This document shows, one piece after another, positions 32,898 through 41,401 of a stretch of DNA of 64,000 bases. A program made the translations under genes and the position numbers. The notes beneath the pieces were generated by a model. That model did not search any database, had not been told where the DNA came from, and saw nothing but the letters and a program-made list of their open reading frames with translations. The stretch comes from JAQTRU01 sp041645555 (GTDB taxonomy: Bacteria > Patescibacteriota > Patescibacteriia > Patescibacteriales > JAQTRU01), in contig JBAZPX010000002.1 in NCBI GenBank assembly GCA_041645555.1, positions 1 to 64,000 of the forward strand. Direction: 5' to 3'. Position 1 is the stretch's first letter; each line of letters begins with the position of its first letter.

Positions 32898-33866
32898 TTA
32901 GAGCCATTTTTTCTTTTCAAAAAATAAAAGCATCCCTAAGCTGCAGATCAGCATGATGGCAATAATAATCCAAAAACCGTTTTCAACCCCTGCGAAAGGC
33001 ATGCCGTTTATAGTATTCATGCCAAAAATCGCGGCCAGTAAAGTCAGGGGGAAAACAATTACGGAAAAAATAGTTAAAGTTTTCATGATGTCGCTAATTT
33101 GGTAATTGAGCAGGGACTCATTAGTGGCATGCAAAGCTTCAATCATTTCTTTCTGGTTTTCCAGGAATTCCCAAATTCTTTTTGAATGCTCAACCAGCCG
33201 GTAATAATATTTTTTTATTTCTTTTTCCGGCACCAAACTGCTTTTCATCTCCGTTAGGCCTTTTAGAATGTTTTTGTGATTCTGCATGATTTTGCGAAGA
33301 TTAATTATATTGCGCTTCAGGGAAAGAATTTGCGAAACGGCTTCTTTCTGATTTTGGGAAAAAATAATTTTTTCCGCCCGTTCAATAGCGATGCTGTTTT
33401 GGTCCAGAAGGGAATAACAGGAGAGCATTAATTTCTCCAGTAATTCATAGAGAAGAATAGCCGAGGATTCAAACTTATAAGTTAGAAGAGAATTATCCTC
33501 TTTCCGGCAGAGATTGAAAAAATTATTCAGGGCGGCAAGGTTATTGTTATGCAGGGTGATTAAATAGCCATGGCCGACAAAAAAATCGATTTCTCCGGCG
33601 TCGATACCGCCATCAGCCAGAACCGGAAAATGGAGGATTAAGAATAAGTAGTCTTTGCCCGGCTCAGCCATTGGCCTCTGCGCCGTTGATTTCGCCAAGG
33701 AAGCCTGCAGATGTTTTAAATCAAAATCATATTTTTTCCGCAAGAATTCCACTTCTTGTTTGCCGGCATCAGCGATATTTAACCAAATTAGTTTTTTATC
33801 CGTTGTTTTAGGGCTGTCAATGGCTACTTGTTCGATGTTTTTTGAAATTTTTTTATAGTTAGGCAT
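32898..33866 (-). CDS. corA: CorA-family magnesium transporter
   Basis: A 322-aa CorA/Mrs2-type channel. It has a large N-terminal cytoplasmic domain with long helices, two C-terminal transmembrane segments, the GMN signature in IFGMNT just after the first, and a basic C-terminus (FEKKKWL). It mediates Mg2+ (or Co2+/Ni2+) uptake. Upstream on the minus strand is TGTTATAAT (33903-33911), 36 bp before the start. Confidence 0.95.
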   Translation of the reverse strand: MPNYKKISKNIEQVAIDSPKTTDKKLIWLNIADAGKQEVEFLRKKYDFDLKHLQASLAKSTAQRPMAEPGKDYLFLILHFPVLADGGIDAGEIDFFVGHGYLITLHNNNLAALNNFFNLCRKEDNSLLTYKFESSAILLYELLEKLMLSCYSLLDQNSIAIERAEKIIFSQNQKEAVSQILSLKRNIINLRKIMQNHKNILKGLTEMKSSLVPEKEIKKYYYRLVEHSKRIWEFLENQKEMIEALHATNESLLNYQISDIMKTLTIFSVIVFPLTLLAAIFGMNTINGMPFAGVENGFWIIIAIMLICSLGMLLFFEKKKWL

Positions 33867-33902
33867 ATTTTATGAGACTGTGGATAAATAATTGTTAATT
33901 CT

Positions 33903-33911
33903 ATTATAACA
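33903..33911 (-). promoter_or_regulatory. Extended -10 of corA
   Basis: TGTTATAAT on the minus strand; no clear -35. Confidence 0.5.
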
Positions 33912-33978
33912 TAGATTTGCCCCATTAGAAATAATGTCTCGCTGGAATTTATAAGTAGGGGTATATGTTTTGAGAAAT

Positions 33979-33987
33979 TAAAGTATT
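33979..33987 (+). promoter_or_regulatory. Extended -10 upstream of TSP3 protein
   Basis: TGCTATAAT, 66 bp before the start. A GGGAGGCTTCCC hairpin lies in the leader. Confidence 0.5.
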
Positions 33988-34053
33988 ATGCTATAATAAG
34001 ATTGTTCTTAAGGGAGGCTTCCCAAAGGACTATTTATAATTAAAAATAAACGT

Positions 34054-34986
34054 ATGTTTGAAAAATTTATCCATTTTATTAAGTACAACAATGCCGTGGT
34101 CTTAATTATCGCCCTGGTCCTCGTTCTTGGCACAAGCGCTTTGGCTTCGGATGCCGGTCAAGCGGCTATTGGCCAAAAGCAGACTACCGTAGAGGGGGTG
34201 GACAATACCTTGCTCCTGGCGGCTAATTTGGATAATTTTGATATGGATTATAAGGTGGAAAAGATAGAGGAAGACGAGGGAATGTATTATGTTACCTATA
34301 CCTATTTGGATTTGGTAAATGAAAATAACGCCTGGCAGTACCAGCTAAAAGAAAATACCCGCCGCATTTCTAAAGAAAGCGCGGGGGATTTAGGCGTTTA
34401 TCTGGCTGGGGAATTAAAGGAAGAATATGATGCCAGAATTAAAGAATTAAAACAGGCGCAAGCCGAGGCCCAAACTAGCGGGGAAGGAAAGAGAGTGGCA
34501 GTGACAGAATACAGCGGTTTAATCGGCGCCAGCCTGGACTTAGCCGCTAAGGTTTTCCCGGGTTATGAACCGGTAAAAACAGAAGAGCTAGAATCGCCGG
34601 TGATGGGAGAGTCATTGCGCCAGCTGCAAAACGGGGAAGTGAATACGGCTGCTTCCGGCCCAGATAATCTAACCCAGGTTTATCAAAACTATGTAGAGGA
34701 AAACGACCCGGATGCTGATAATGTTTTTGGCGCTAGCGACAATTGCCCGGCGATTTCTAATTCGGACCAGGCGGACAGCGATAGCGACGGCATCGGCGAT
34801 GTTTGCGAAACCGAAGAAGCGGTAGCCGGCGCGGCAGAAGAAGCCGGTACGCCAGCCGCCGATGAGCAAACCGTAGAAGTAATTGAACTGCCGGCGGAAG
34901 AGGAAGTAGAAAATACTGAACCAGCGGCAGAAGAAGAAACTGCGGCAGCCAGGGAAACAACACCAGCCGAAACTCCGGCAGAGTAA
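34054..34986 (+). CDS. Exported thrombospondin type 3 repeat protein
   Basis: A 310-aa protein with an N-terminal hydrophobic signal or anchor (VVLIIALVLVLGTSALA, about 15-32). The middle part is an all-alpha/beta domain. Around residue 215-250 comes a calcium-binding TSP3 motif: DPDADNVFGASDNCPAISN, then DSDSDGIGDVC. The C-terminal about 55 residues are an acidic Ala/Glu/Pro tail (AEEETAAARETTPAETPAE). It is probably at the cell surface. It heads a co-directional cluster with a VirD4-like ATPase. Confidence 0.8.
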   Translation: MFEKFIHFIKYNNAVVLIIALVLVLGTSALASDAGQAAIGQKQTTVEGVDNTLLLAANLDNFDMDYKVEKIEEDEGMYYVTYTYLDLVNENNAWQYQLKENTRRISKESAGDLGVYLAGELKEEYDARIKELKQAQAEAQTSGEGKRVAVTEYSGLIGASLDLAAKVFPGYEPVKTEELESPVMGESLRQLQNGEVNTAASGPDNLTQVYQNYVEENDPDADNVFGASDNCPAISNSDQADSDSDGIGDVCETEEAVAGAAEEAGTPAADEQTVEVIELPAEEEVENTEPAAEEETAAARETTPAETPAE

Positions 34987-35021
34987 AAAAACAGGATGAT
35001 AAATTAAAAATTATTGGATTT

Positions 35022-35567
35022 ATGCCCAACGATTTTCGACAGACCGTAAATTTAAAGGAAAAACCTAAATTTAAGGCCAATTCCAGCCGGGCGGAAGGGA
35101 TTGATAATGTTTTTAATGATTCCGGAGAAGAGTTCAGTAGAATTAACCGGCCAAAAGAAAGGAAAGTTAACGAATCCTTAGCCAGGCGATTGGCCGCAGT
35201 CTTTGCCCTCATAGCGGTTCTTGTGGCCGTTTATTTTTTGTTTTTAAGGAAAAGCGGAGGCGAAGAAAATATGGTGAAGGCCGGAAATTGGTATGCGGTA
35301 AAATTGGTTGATGAAGAAATTTTTTACGGCCAAATTAAGGATACGGCCGCGGATCCGGTTATTATCGAAAATGTTTATTATAATTACGACCAGCAAAAAA
35401 GCGTCCAGGCCGTTCCGGAAAACGGTAATTTGCGCTTAGTAAAAAGGGGAGAGGAAACTCACGGTCCGGACGGGACTATGAATATCGTCCGTTCCCAGGT
35501 TTTATATATGGAACCCCTGAAAAAGGACTCAAAAGTTTTAGAAGCGATTTTAAATTATGAAAAATAA
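35022..35567 (+). CDS. Membrane-anchored hypothetical protein of the VirD4-like cluster
   Basis: A 181-aa protein: polar N-terminus, a single transmembrane segment at about 58-76 (LAAVFALIAVLVAVYFLFL), then an extracytoplasmic beta-rich domain starting GNWYAVKLVDEEIFYGQI. That opening resembles small CPR proteins found near type IV secretion-like ATPases. Function is unknown. Confidence 0.7.
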   Translation: MPNDFRQTVNLKEKPKFKANSSRAEGIDNVFNDSGEEFSRINRPKERKVNESLARRLAAVFALIAVLVAVYFLFLRKSGGEENMVKAGNWYAVKLVDEEIFYGQIKDTAADPVIIENVYYNYDQQKSVQAVPENGNLRLVKRGEETHGPDGTMNIVRSQVLYMEPLKKDSKVLEAILNYEK

Positions 35568-35641
35568 ACTCCTACGAATTACGAATTTGTTACGAATATA
35601 CAAATTGCGGGCGGAATAGTTTGTTGCGAGTTTTAAATATT

Positions 35642-36163
35642 ATGGCCGATAACAATGCTTTACAATTGAAAAACTTGGAAAGTGAGAAAATAATTGAAGC
35701 AAAGATTAAGGAGGGGGCAGGGGAGGCGGGCAAAATCGAGGTGCCGCCGCCAGTTGCAGAAAAGGAGATAAAGCTGGAAAGCAGGCAGGAAAAAATTATT
35801 GAAAAAGAAGGAGGAGGAACGAAAGAGCAGCCGAAGACAACCCCGCCCGCGGGGTTGATTGATATTGGCGAAGCCGCGCAGGCGATAAGGGAAAGAGAAA
35901 AAGAAGTGGGAAAAATACTGGAAGCGGGAATGGAGGAAATTTATTTAAGCCTGCCCGCGGACAAACAAGCGGAATTTAAAGCTAAAGGCGAGGAAACAAT
36001 AAGGGAAATAAACAGCTTATTGGGAAAAGCTAAGTTTAAGGTTGAAAAAATAATTAGTTTAATAAGAAAATGGCTTTCCCTTATCCCCGGGGTTAACAAA
36101 TTTTTCTTAGAGCAGGAAGCGAAAATTAAGGCGGACGAGATTATAAAACTTAGAGAGCGATAG
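35642..36163 (+). CDS. Hypothetical helical protein of the VirD4-like cluster
   Basis: A 173-aa protein from MADNNALQLK (35642; an upstream ATG at 35621 adds seven unlikely residues). Residues 1-85 are low-complexity and charged with a proline-rich stretch; 85-170 are helical with an amphipathic or hydrophobic patch LIRKWLSLIPGVNKFFLEQE. It may sit on the membrane face. Only 25 bp separate it from the ATPase gene. Confidence 0.68.
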   Translation: MADNNALQLKNLESEKIIEAKIKEGAGEAGKIEVPPPVAEKEIKLESRQEKIIEKEGGGTKEQPKTTPPAGLIDIGEAAQAIREREKEVGKILEAGMEEIYLSLPADKQAEFKAKGEETIREINSLLGKAKFKVEKIISLIRKWLSLIPGVNKFFLEQEAKIKADEIIKLRER

Positions 36164-36188
36164 AAATTGATAATTTAAAATTAAAACC

Positions 36189-38711
36189 ATGGATTACGGC
36201 TTTCCCCAAGAAAATATTTATTCGCCTCAAACCAATCTAAATTTAGAATTGGGTCCTTGGTTAGTTTATTTAATTTGGGCAATTGTTATTATTTTTACCC
36301 TGCTTTTAGTAGCCAGGCTTATTAAGTTTTTTTATAACCGGAACCGGGCTTTTGACCATATTATTTTTTCCGTCCGGCTGCCTAAGGAAAGGCCCGGGGA
36401 AAAAGAGGAAAATTTTGACGTTCAGCACCTGCGCGAAGAAATCGCCAAGGGCGAGACGGTTTTTGCGAGCGTTGGCGGTTTGCGCGCGCAAAGAGGGATT
36501 TTAGCCTGGCTCTTAGGCCGCGAAGACCATTTTTCCTTTGAAATCGTGGCGCGGGAGAAAAAAATCTGCTTTTACGCGGTGGCTCCCCGAAAAATGGCCC
36601 GTTATCTAGAACAGCAGATTAACGCTCATTATCCGGAAGCGTTAATTGAGGAAGTGGAGGATTATAATATATTCACTCCGCGCGGAGAAATTATGGCCGG
36701 TTCTCTTAAAACCGACCGCAATTTTATTTTTCCAATAAAAACCTATAAAAAGCAGGAAACCGACCCGATGAATTCAATTATTAATGTTATGTCAAAACTG
36801 GAAGCGGATGAATCAATCGCTATCCAGTATGTGGTTCGGAGCGCTAAAGGCGTCTGGCATAAAAAAGCCGGGGCCATAGTTAGGGAAGTGGCTTCGGGCA
36901 AATCCATGGCCGAGGCCCTAAGATTAAACCGGGTGACAAAAGTAATTTCCGCGGTAGGTAATTTAGCCCAGCTGGCTAAGCCGCCGACGGAAGCGGAAAA
37001 GCAGAAACAACTTGGCATGGGGAATAAAACTTCAGCTCTGGAACAGGAGATGCTTAAAGAGATAGAGGAAAAAAACTCTAAAGCCGGTCTGGATGTTAAC
37101 TTGCGAATCGTGGTAAGCGCTAAAAACAAGGGGCAGGCGGGGATATTTTTAGACAATATGGCGAGCGCTTTGCGCCAGTATAATTATTATGAATATGGCA
37201 ATAATTTTAAAAATAAATTAGCGAGAGGCAATCAAAACAGGATAATCAACGATTTTATTTACCGGCGGTTTCAGGAAAAATTAAGCTTTCTCCTTAATAC
37301 CGAAGAATTGGCTTCGCTTTTCCATTTTCCCTTAAAATATACAGAAACGCCTAATATCCTCTGGCTGACGGCTAAATACGCGCCGGCTCCGCCTAATGCT
37401 CCGGACGAAGGCATAATTTTAGGAGAAAATGTTTACCGCGGGGTAAGGAAAGAAATAAGAGTAAAAAGAGAAGACCGGCGCCGGCATTTCTATGTTATCG
37501 GCAAGTCCGGGACAGGCAAATCGCAGTTTATGGCGAGCTTGGCCATCCAGGACATAATAAACGGGGAAGGAGTCGCCGTTTTAGACCCGCACGGTGACTT
37601 AATCCAGGATATTCTTTGCCGCATCCCGCCCGAGCGGATAGAAGACGTGGTGCTATTCTCTCCGGCGGATTTAGAGCGGCCCTTGGCCTTAAATTTAGTG
37701 GAATATGACCCTCGTTATCCGGAACAAAAGACTTTCGTGATAAACGAGATGATAAAGATATTTGACAAGCTCTATGACCTAAAATCCACCGGCGGCCCAA
37801 TTTTTGAGCAATATATGAGGAACGCTTTGCTTTTAATTATGAGCGATCCAACCACGGGTTCAACTTTAATGGAAGTGCCGAAAGTCCTTTCTGACCCCGT
37901 TTTCAGGAAGATGAAATTAGAGCATTGCAGCGACCCCACCGTAGTTGACTTCTGGAAGCAGGAAGCGGAGAAAGCCGGGGGCGAAGCGGCTCTGGCTAAT
38001 GTCGTGCCTTATATCACCTCGAAACTTACCCAATTTATTTCTAACGATACGATGCGGCCGATAATCGGGCAGCAGAAAAGTTCATTTAACGTCCGCGATA
38101 TTATGGACAGGCAAAAAATTCTTTTAATTGATTTGTCTAAGGGCCGGGTCGGGGAAATGAATGCTTTCCTTTTGGGCATGATTTTAATCGGTAAAATTTT
38201 AATGTCCGCCCTGTCTCGGACCGATATACCGCTTTCCGACCGGAAAGATTTTTATCTCTATATTGATGAATTCCAAAATTTTACCACTGATTCAATCTGC
38301 TCCATTCTTTCCGAGGCGAGAAAATACGGCTTAAATCTAATTATCGCCCATCAATATTTAGGCCAGCTTACAAAAAATAAAGATACGACGATTAAAGACG
38401 CGGTTTTCGGCAACGTCGGCACCTGGGCCTTATTCAAAGTCGGGTCCGATGACGCCGAAATTATGGAAAAAGAATTTTCTCCGGTCTTTAATCAATATGA
38501 CCTTATTAATGTTGATAAATATACGGCTTATGTAAAGCTCCTGATTGATAACGCGGCCAGCCGGCCTTTTTCCATGAAGACCTTATGGCCTTTGCCGGGC
38601 GAAGCGCGGGAAGACATAGCTGGCCGGATAAGGGCCTTATCACGCCTTAAATACGGCCAGGACCGGAATATAATTGAAGCGGAAATTGCCAGGAGGGCGA
38701 AAACAATTTAA
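36189..38711 (+). CDS. VirD4/TraG-like type IV secretion ATPase
   Basis: An 840-aa protein with an N-terminal transmembrane segment at about 27-45 and a long middle domain. The C-terminal half is a conjugation-type motor ATPase: Walker A GKSGTGKS (about 438-445), VLDPHGDLIQD, Walker B DFYLYIDEFQNF (about 686-697) and SEARKYGLNLIIAHQYLGQL. This resembles T4SS coupling proteins and the archaeal HerA/VirB4 group. Such ATPases are widespread in CPR without a complete T4SS; DNA uptake or protein export are both possible. Confidence 0.88.
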   Translation: MDYGFPQENIYSPQTNLNLELGPWLVYLIWAIVIIFTLLLVARLIKFFYNRNRAFDHIIFSVRLPKERPGEKEENFDVQHLREEIAKGETVFASVGGLRAQRGILAWLLGREDHFSFEIVAREKKICFYAVAPRKMARYLEQQINAHYPEALIEEVEDYNIFTPRGEIMAGSLKTDRNFIFPIKTYKKQETDPMNSIINVMSKLEADESIAIQYVVRSAKGVWHKKAGAIVREVASGKSMAEALRLNRVTKVISAVGNLAQLAKPPTEAEKQKQLGMGNKTSALEQEMLKEIEEKNSKAGLDVNLRIVVSAKNKGQAGIFLDNMASALRQYNYYEYGNNFKNKLARGNQNRIINDFIYRRFQEKLSFLLNTEELASLFHFPLKYTETPNILWLTAKYAPAPPNAPDEGIILGENVYRGVRKEIRVKREDRRRHFYVIGKSGTGKSQFMASLAIQDIINGEGVAVLDPHGDLIQDILCRIPPERIEDVVLFSPADLERPLALNLVEYDPRYPEQKTFVINEMIKIFDKLYDLKSTGGPIFEQYMRNALLLIMSDPTTGSTLMEVPKVLSDPVFRKMKLEHCSDPTVVDFWKQEAEKAGGEAALANVVPYITSKLTQFISNDTMRPIIGQQKSSFNVRDIMDRQKILLIDLSKGRVGEMNAFLLGMILIGKILMSALSRTDIPLSDRKDFYLYIDEFQNFTTDSICSILSEARKYGLNLIIAHQYLGQLTKNKDTTIKDAVFGNVGTWALFKVGSDDAEIMEKEFSPVFNQYDLINVDKYTAYVKLLIDNAASRPFSMKTLWPLPGEAREDIAGRIRALSRLKYGQDRNIIEAEIARRAKTI

Positions 38712-38727
38712 ATAATCTTTAGCCGGC

Positions 38728-38757
38728 TTGTTCTAGTCTGGCTAAAAATGTTATAAT
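38728..38757 (+). promoter_or_regulatory. Promoter-like site before a terminator hairpin
   Basis: TTGTTC, 18-bp spacer, TATAAT preceded by TGT. The only thing directly downstream is the hairpin at 38761-38795, then GIY-YIG cassette 3. Confidence 0.45.
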
Positions 38758-38760
38758 GAA

Positions 38761-38795
38761 GATGCTATATGTGGAGAAAAATATAGCATCTTTTT
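38761..38795 (+). terminator. Terminator after VirD4-like gene
   Basis: GATGCTATAT and ATATAGCATC form a perfect 10-bp stem followed by TTTTT. Confidence 0.8.
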
Positions 38796-38813
38796 GCTGT
38801 GGGAAAATTGCAT

Positions 38814-39216
38814 TGTCATTGCGAGGAGGAGCGAAGCGACGACGAAGCAATCTAACGAATATTTATAATAGTATGAAGGAGGAAAAATACTATTACGTGT
38901 ATATAAACACCAACAAGTGGAATTCAGTTCTATACACCGGAGTAACCAACAATTTATTGAATAGAAACTATCAGCATAAAATTCAAGAAAACAAGCAAAG
39001 TTTTGCCGCTAAATATAAAGCAGATAAACTAGTATATTACGAAGTGTTTAATAGTATAAACGACGCTATAACCAGAGAAAAGCAGATTAAGGCCGGCTCC
39101 AGAAAGAACAAACTAGAGTTAATAAAAAAGATTAACCCAAAGTGGCGAGATTTAGGCGAAGATTTGTAGTTCGTGAGATTGCCACGTCCCGCCTGCGGGC
39201 GGGACTCGCAATGACG
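38814..39216. mobile_element. GIY-YIG cassette 3 with terminal inverted repeats
   Basis: An approximately 400-bp unit. The left end TGTCATTGCGAG and the right CTCGCAATGACG pair except for the last base. The inner pair GCAATCTAACGA and TCGTGAGATTGC has one mismatch. The left arm holds GAGCGAAGCGAC, the right arm the CCCGCCTGCGGGCGGG palindrome also seen in cassette 2. It carries only the GIY-YIG gene and is followed at 7 bp by an exported-protein gene. Confidence 0.77.
38873..39169 (+). CDS. GIY-YIG endonuclease-like protein, copy 3
   Basis: A 98-aa protein from MKEEKYYYVY (38873). A longer frame opening at 38756 would translate the terminal repeat and is rejected. It has YVYINTN, LYTGVTNNLLNR and TREKQIKAGSRKNK, the same residues as copy 2 with conservative changes. 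Copy 2 and copy 3 share WNSVLYTGV and a FNPKWRDL/INPKWRDL end, so they are closer to each other than to copy 1. Confidence 0.86.
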   Translation: MKEEKYYYVYINTNKWNSVLYTGVTNNLLNRNYQHKIQENKQSFAAKYKADKLVYYEVFNSINDAITREKQIKAGSRKNKLELIKKINPKWRDLGEDL

Positions 39217-39222
39217 TAAAGA

Positions 39223-40047
39223 ATGATGGACAAACAAATATTTAAAAACAAACTAAAGGAGCAATTAAAGCAAATCGGCTGGCGGGCTATCACCACGGTT
39301 ATTTTAACTCTAACCGCGGTGATTACCGTTTGGGCTTATGCGGCTTTTACCGAACCTTTGGCCGGACCGAATAATTCAGACCAAGATTTTCTCCAGAACA
39401 TCTTAGGCGCTAATAACAATGATAATGATTTTGACTCTTCAAATGTTGTGTTAAATAAAGATGGCAGTATTATTGAAAGATTGGAATATGTCCAGGGTCA
39501 GGGCTCAACTACTCCTACTTGCGGCAACAGCGTGCTTGAAGCTGGAGAAAACTGCGATGATGGCGGGACTTCTTGGACCTCTGGCGCCTGCGCTGCTGAT
39601 TGCTCAAGACGGAATTATTGGAGCAACCCCATGATTCAATCTGAAACACCATTTGCTAGCAATGTAAATAGCATTTGCCAATTGCACGGCTTTAATTCTG
39701 TCGCAGGCGTTTCTTATTCTTCCTTTGCTAGCACTATAGATTCGGCTGGCGGCTTTGTTACACAGATTAGCTTTCTTTGCGGGTATCCTAATAACCGTTT
39801 TTATAGCAGTTCATATATTACTTCTTATTCTCTTTTAGTTACCACCGGTTTTCTCTATACCGGAACTAACTACGTTTGGGCCCTATCTACCTCTTCGTCC
39901 CAAACTGCTTCTGTCGCCGCGCTTCTGACTTCATCTACGATAGAAACTTATACTTATAACCCATGGACTTGTTACACCTATTACTACAGCCTTAGTAGCT
40001 CATATAAAACTTCTTTCCGTGTATCCCAGCTTTGGTGTGCTGACTAA
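39223..40047 (+). CDS. Exported protein: shared leader, Cys-rich module, variable C-terminus (array member 1)
   Basis: A 274-aa protein; the second ATG (39226, MDKQIFK) matches the paralogs best. Residues 1-85 are the shared leader: basic helix, transmembrane segment, FTEPLAGPN, SDQDFLQNILGANN. Next comes CGNSVLEAGENCDDGG with CAADCSRRNYWSNPM, a Myxococcus-type disulfide repeat. The remaining about 130 residues are Ser/Tyr/Thr-rich with Cys pairs, ending SQLWCAD. It is presumably anchored by the leader and displayed outside. It directly follows GIY-YIG cassette 3. Confidence 0.8.
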   Translation: MMDKQIFKNKLKEQLKQIGWRAITTVILTLTAVITVWAYAAFTEPLAGPNNSDQDFLQNILGANNNDNDFDSSNVVLNKDGSIIERLEYVQGQGSTTPTCGNSVLEAGENCDDGGTSWTSGACAADCSRRNYWSNPMIQSETPFASNVNSICQLHGFNSVAGVSYSSFASTIDSAGGFVTQISFLCGYPNNRFYSSSYITSYSLLVTTGFLYTGTNYVWALSTSSSQTASVAALLTSSTIETYTYNPWTCYTYYYSLSSSYKTSFRVSQLWCAD

Positions 40048-40082
40048 TAATTAGAATTTAGAATATCAAATACTAAATTAGA

Positions 40083-40613
40083 ATGGGTGACTATAGTCCC
40101 AAAAACCAAATCAAAGAACAGGCTAAGCAAATCGGCTGGCGGGCCATCACCACGGTTATTTTAACTTTAACCGCGGTTGTTACGGTTTGGGCTTATGCGG
40201 CTTTTACCGAACCCTTGGCCGGGCCAAATAATTCTGACCAGGATTTCCTCCAGAATATCTTGGGCGCTAATGATAACAACAATGATTTTGATTCCTCTTC
40301 GGTAGTGGCTAATAATGAGGGCAGTATTATTGAAAGATTGGAATATATTCAAGGTCAGGCTTCAACCACGCCGACCTGCGGCAATGGAGTTTTAGAAGCG
40401 GGCGAAAATTGCGACGATGGTGGCGTGAGTTGGACTGCCAGCACCTGCGCTGGTGATTGCTCAAGACGAAATTATTGGAGCAACCCCATGATTGGAGATG
40501 CAACTTTTGTCAGCCAAAGTAGGGCGGACTATTGTCAGATGCTTTCTTTTAACAGTTGCGCAACTTTTAGCCTTAATGGTGGGGCAGTTAATCAAATTTG
40601 GTGTACGGACTAA
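40083..40613 (+). CDS. Exported protein: shared leader, short C-terminus (array member 2)
   Basis: A 176-aa paralog starting MGDYSPKNQIKEQAK, so the first dozen residues differ before the shared KQIGWRAITTVILTLTAV. It has the same leader and CGNGVLEAGENCDDGG module and RRNYWSNPM, but only about 35 residues follow, ending NQIWCTD. It is the shortest member and may show the minimal unit. It lies 35 bp after member 1 and 18 bp before member 3. Confidence 0.8.
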   Translation: MGDYSPKNQIKEQAKQIGWRAITTVILTLTAVVTVWAYAAFTEPLAGPNNSDQDFLQNILGANDNNNDFDSSSVVANNEGSIIERLEYIQGQASTTPTCGNGVLEAGENCDDGGVSWTASTCAGDCSRRNYWSNPMIGDATFVSQSRADYCQMLSFNSCATFSLNGGAVNQIWCTD

Positions 40614-40631
40614 AGAAACTAAAAATTAAAA

Positions 40632-41351
40632 ATGGATAAACAAATATTAAAACAAAAACTCAAGGAGCAAGCCAAGCAAATCGGCTGGCGGGCAATTACC
40701 ACGGTTATTTTAACTCTAACCGCGGTGATTACCGTTTGGGCTTATGCGGCTTTTACCGAACCTTTGGCCGGGCCGAATGATTCAGACCAAGATTTTCTCC
40801 AGAACATCTTAGGCGCTAATAACAATGATAATGATTTTAATTCCTCAAATGTCGTAGCTAATCTGGACGGAAGTATTATTGAGAGATTAGAAGGTATAGC
40901 TTCTTCTACTTGTGGCAACGGTTTAGTGGAATCCGGGGAAGGTTGCGATGATGGCAGCACGAGTTGGACTGTTGGCACTTGCGCTGGGGACTGCTCAAGA
41001 ATAAATTATTGGAGCAATCCCAGGATTGGCATTCATCTTATTGGGCATGACTCTTATATTATGAATAGTTTTTGCCAAATCCATAATTTTAATAGTTATA
41101 CCACATTCAGCAGCACTTCTTCTTTAACAAACCAAGCTTCAACTAGGACTTCTTGGTCATCTTTTGATTGTGCTACCTACCTATATAGTATTTTAAATTA
41201 TTCGCTTAAATCAGATTTATCCAGTTTTACTTCAAAGAGTCCTTACAGCACTTTGCTGGCGGTTATAACGACCACGGGTTGTAATGGGTATTCTGATTTA
41301 AAAAGCAGTTCTTATGATGTGTATACAAATCAAATCTGGTGCGTTGATTAA
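40632..41351 (+). CDS. Exported protein: shared leader, Cys module, variable C-terminus (array member 3)
   Basis: A 239-aa paralog from MDKQILKQKLKEQAK. The leader DNA from about 40728 to 40858 is nearly identical to 39319-39440. The Cys module (CGNGLVESGEGCDDGS, CAGDCSRINYWSNP) is kept. The roughly 100 following residues are unlike member 1 apart from composition (Ser, Thr, Tyr, Cys), and it ends NQIWCVD. Confidence 0.8.
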   Translation: MDKQILKQKLKEQAKQIGWRAITTVILTLTAVITVWAYAAFTEPLAGPNDSDQDFLQNILGANNNDNDFNSSNVVANLDGSIIERLEGIASSTCGNGLVESGEGCDDGSTSWTVGTCAGDCSRINYWSNPRIGIHLIGHDSYIMNSFCQIHNFNSYTTFSSTSSLTNQASTRTSWSSFDCATYLYSILNYSLKSDLSSFTSKSPYSTLLAVITTTGCNGYSDLKSSSYDVYTNQIWCVD

Positions 41352-41401
41352 TCTTAAAGATTAGGCATTAAGGAGTAAGAGATTAAAAATTAATTAATGA
41401 C

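Noticed and set aside
33909..33963. Decayed third copy of the CCCCGTTAGAA inverted repeat between corA and the TSP3 gene
   Set aside because: GCCCCATTAGAAAT is similar to the left arm, but the supposed right arm (ATTTATAAGTAGGGG) pairs poorly; too weak to list as a repeat.
38756..39169. Longer GIY-YIG protein of 137 aa
   Set aside because: The extra N-terminus comes from the terminator hairpin and the terminal repeat; the 98-aa form matches the other two copies exactly in length.
13146..41351. Diversity-generating retroelement behind the variable exported proteins
   Set aside because: No reverse transcriptase, template repeat or adenine-biased variation was seen; differences between passengers are whole-domain, not point changes.
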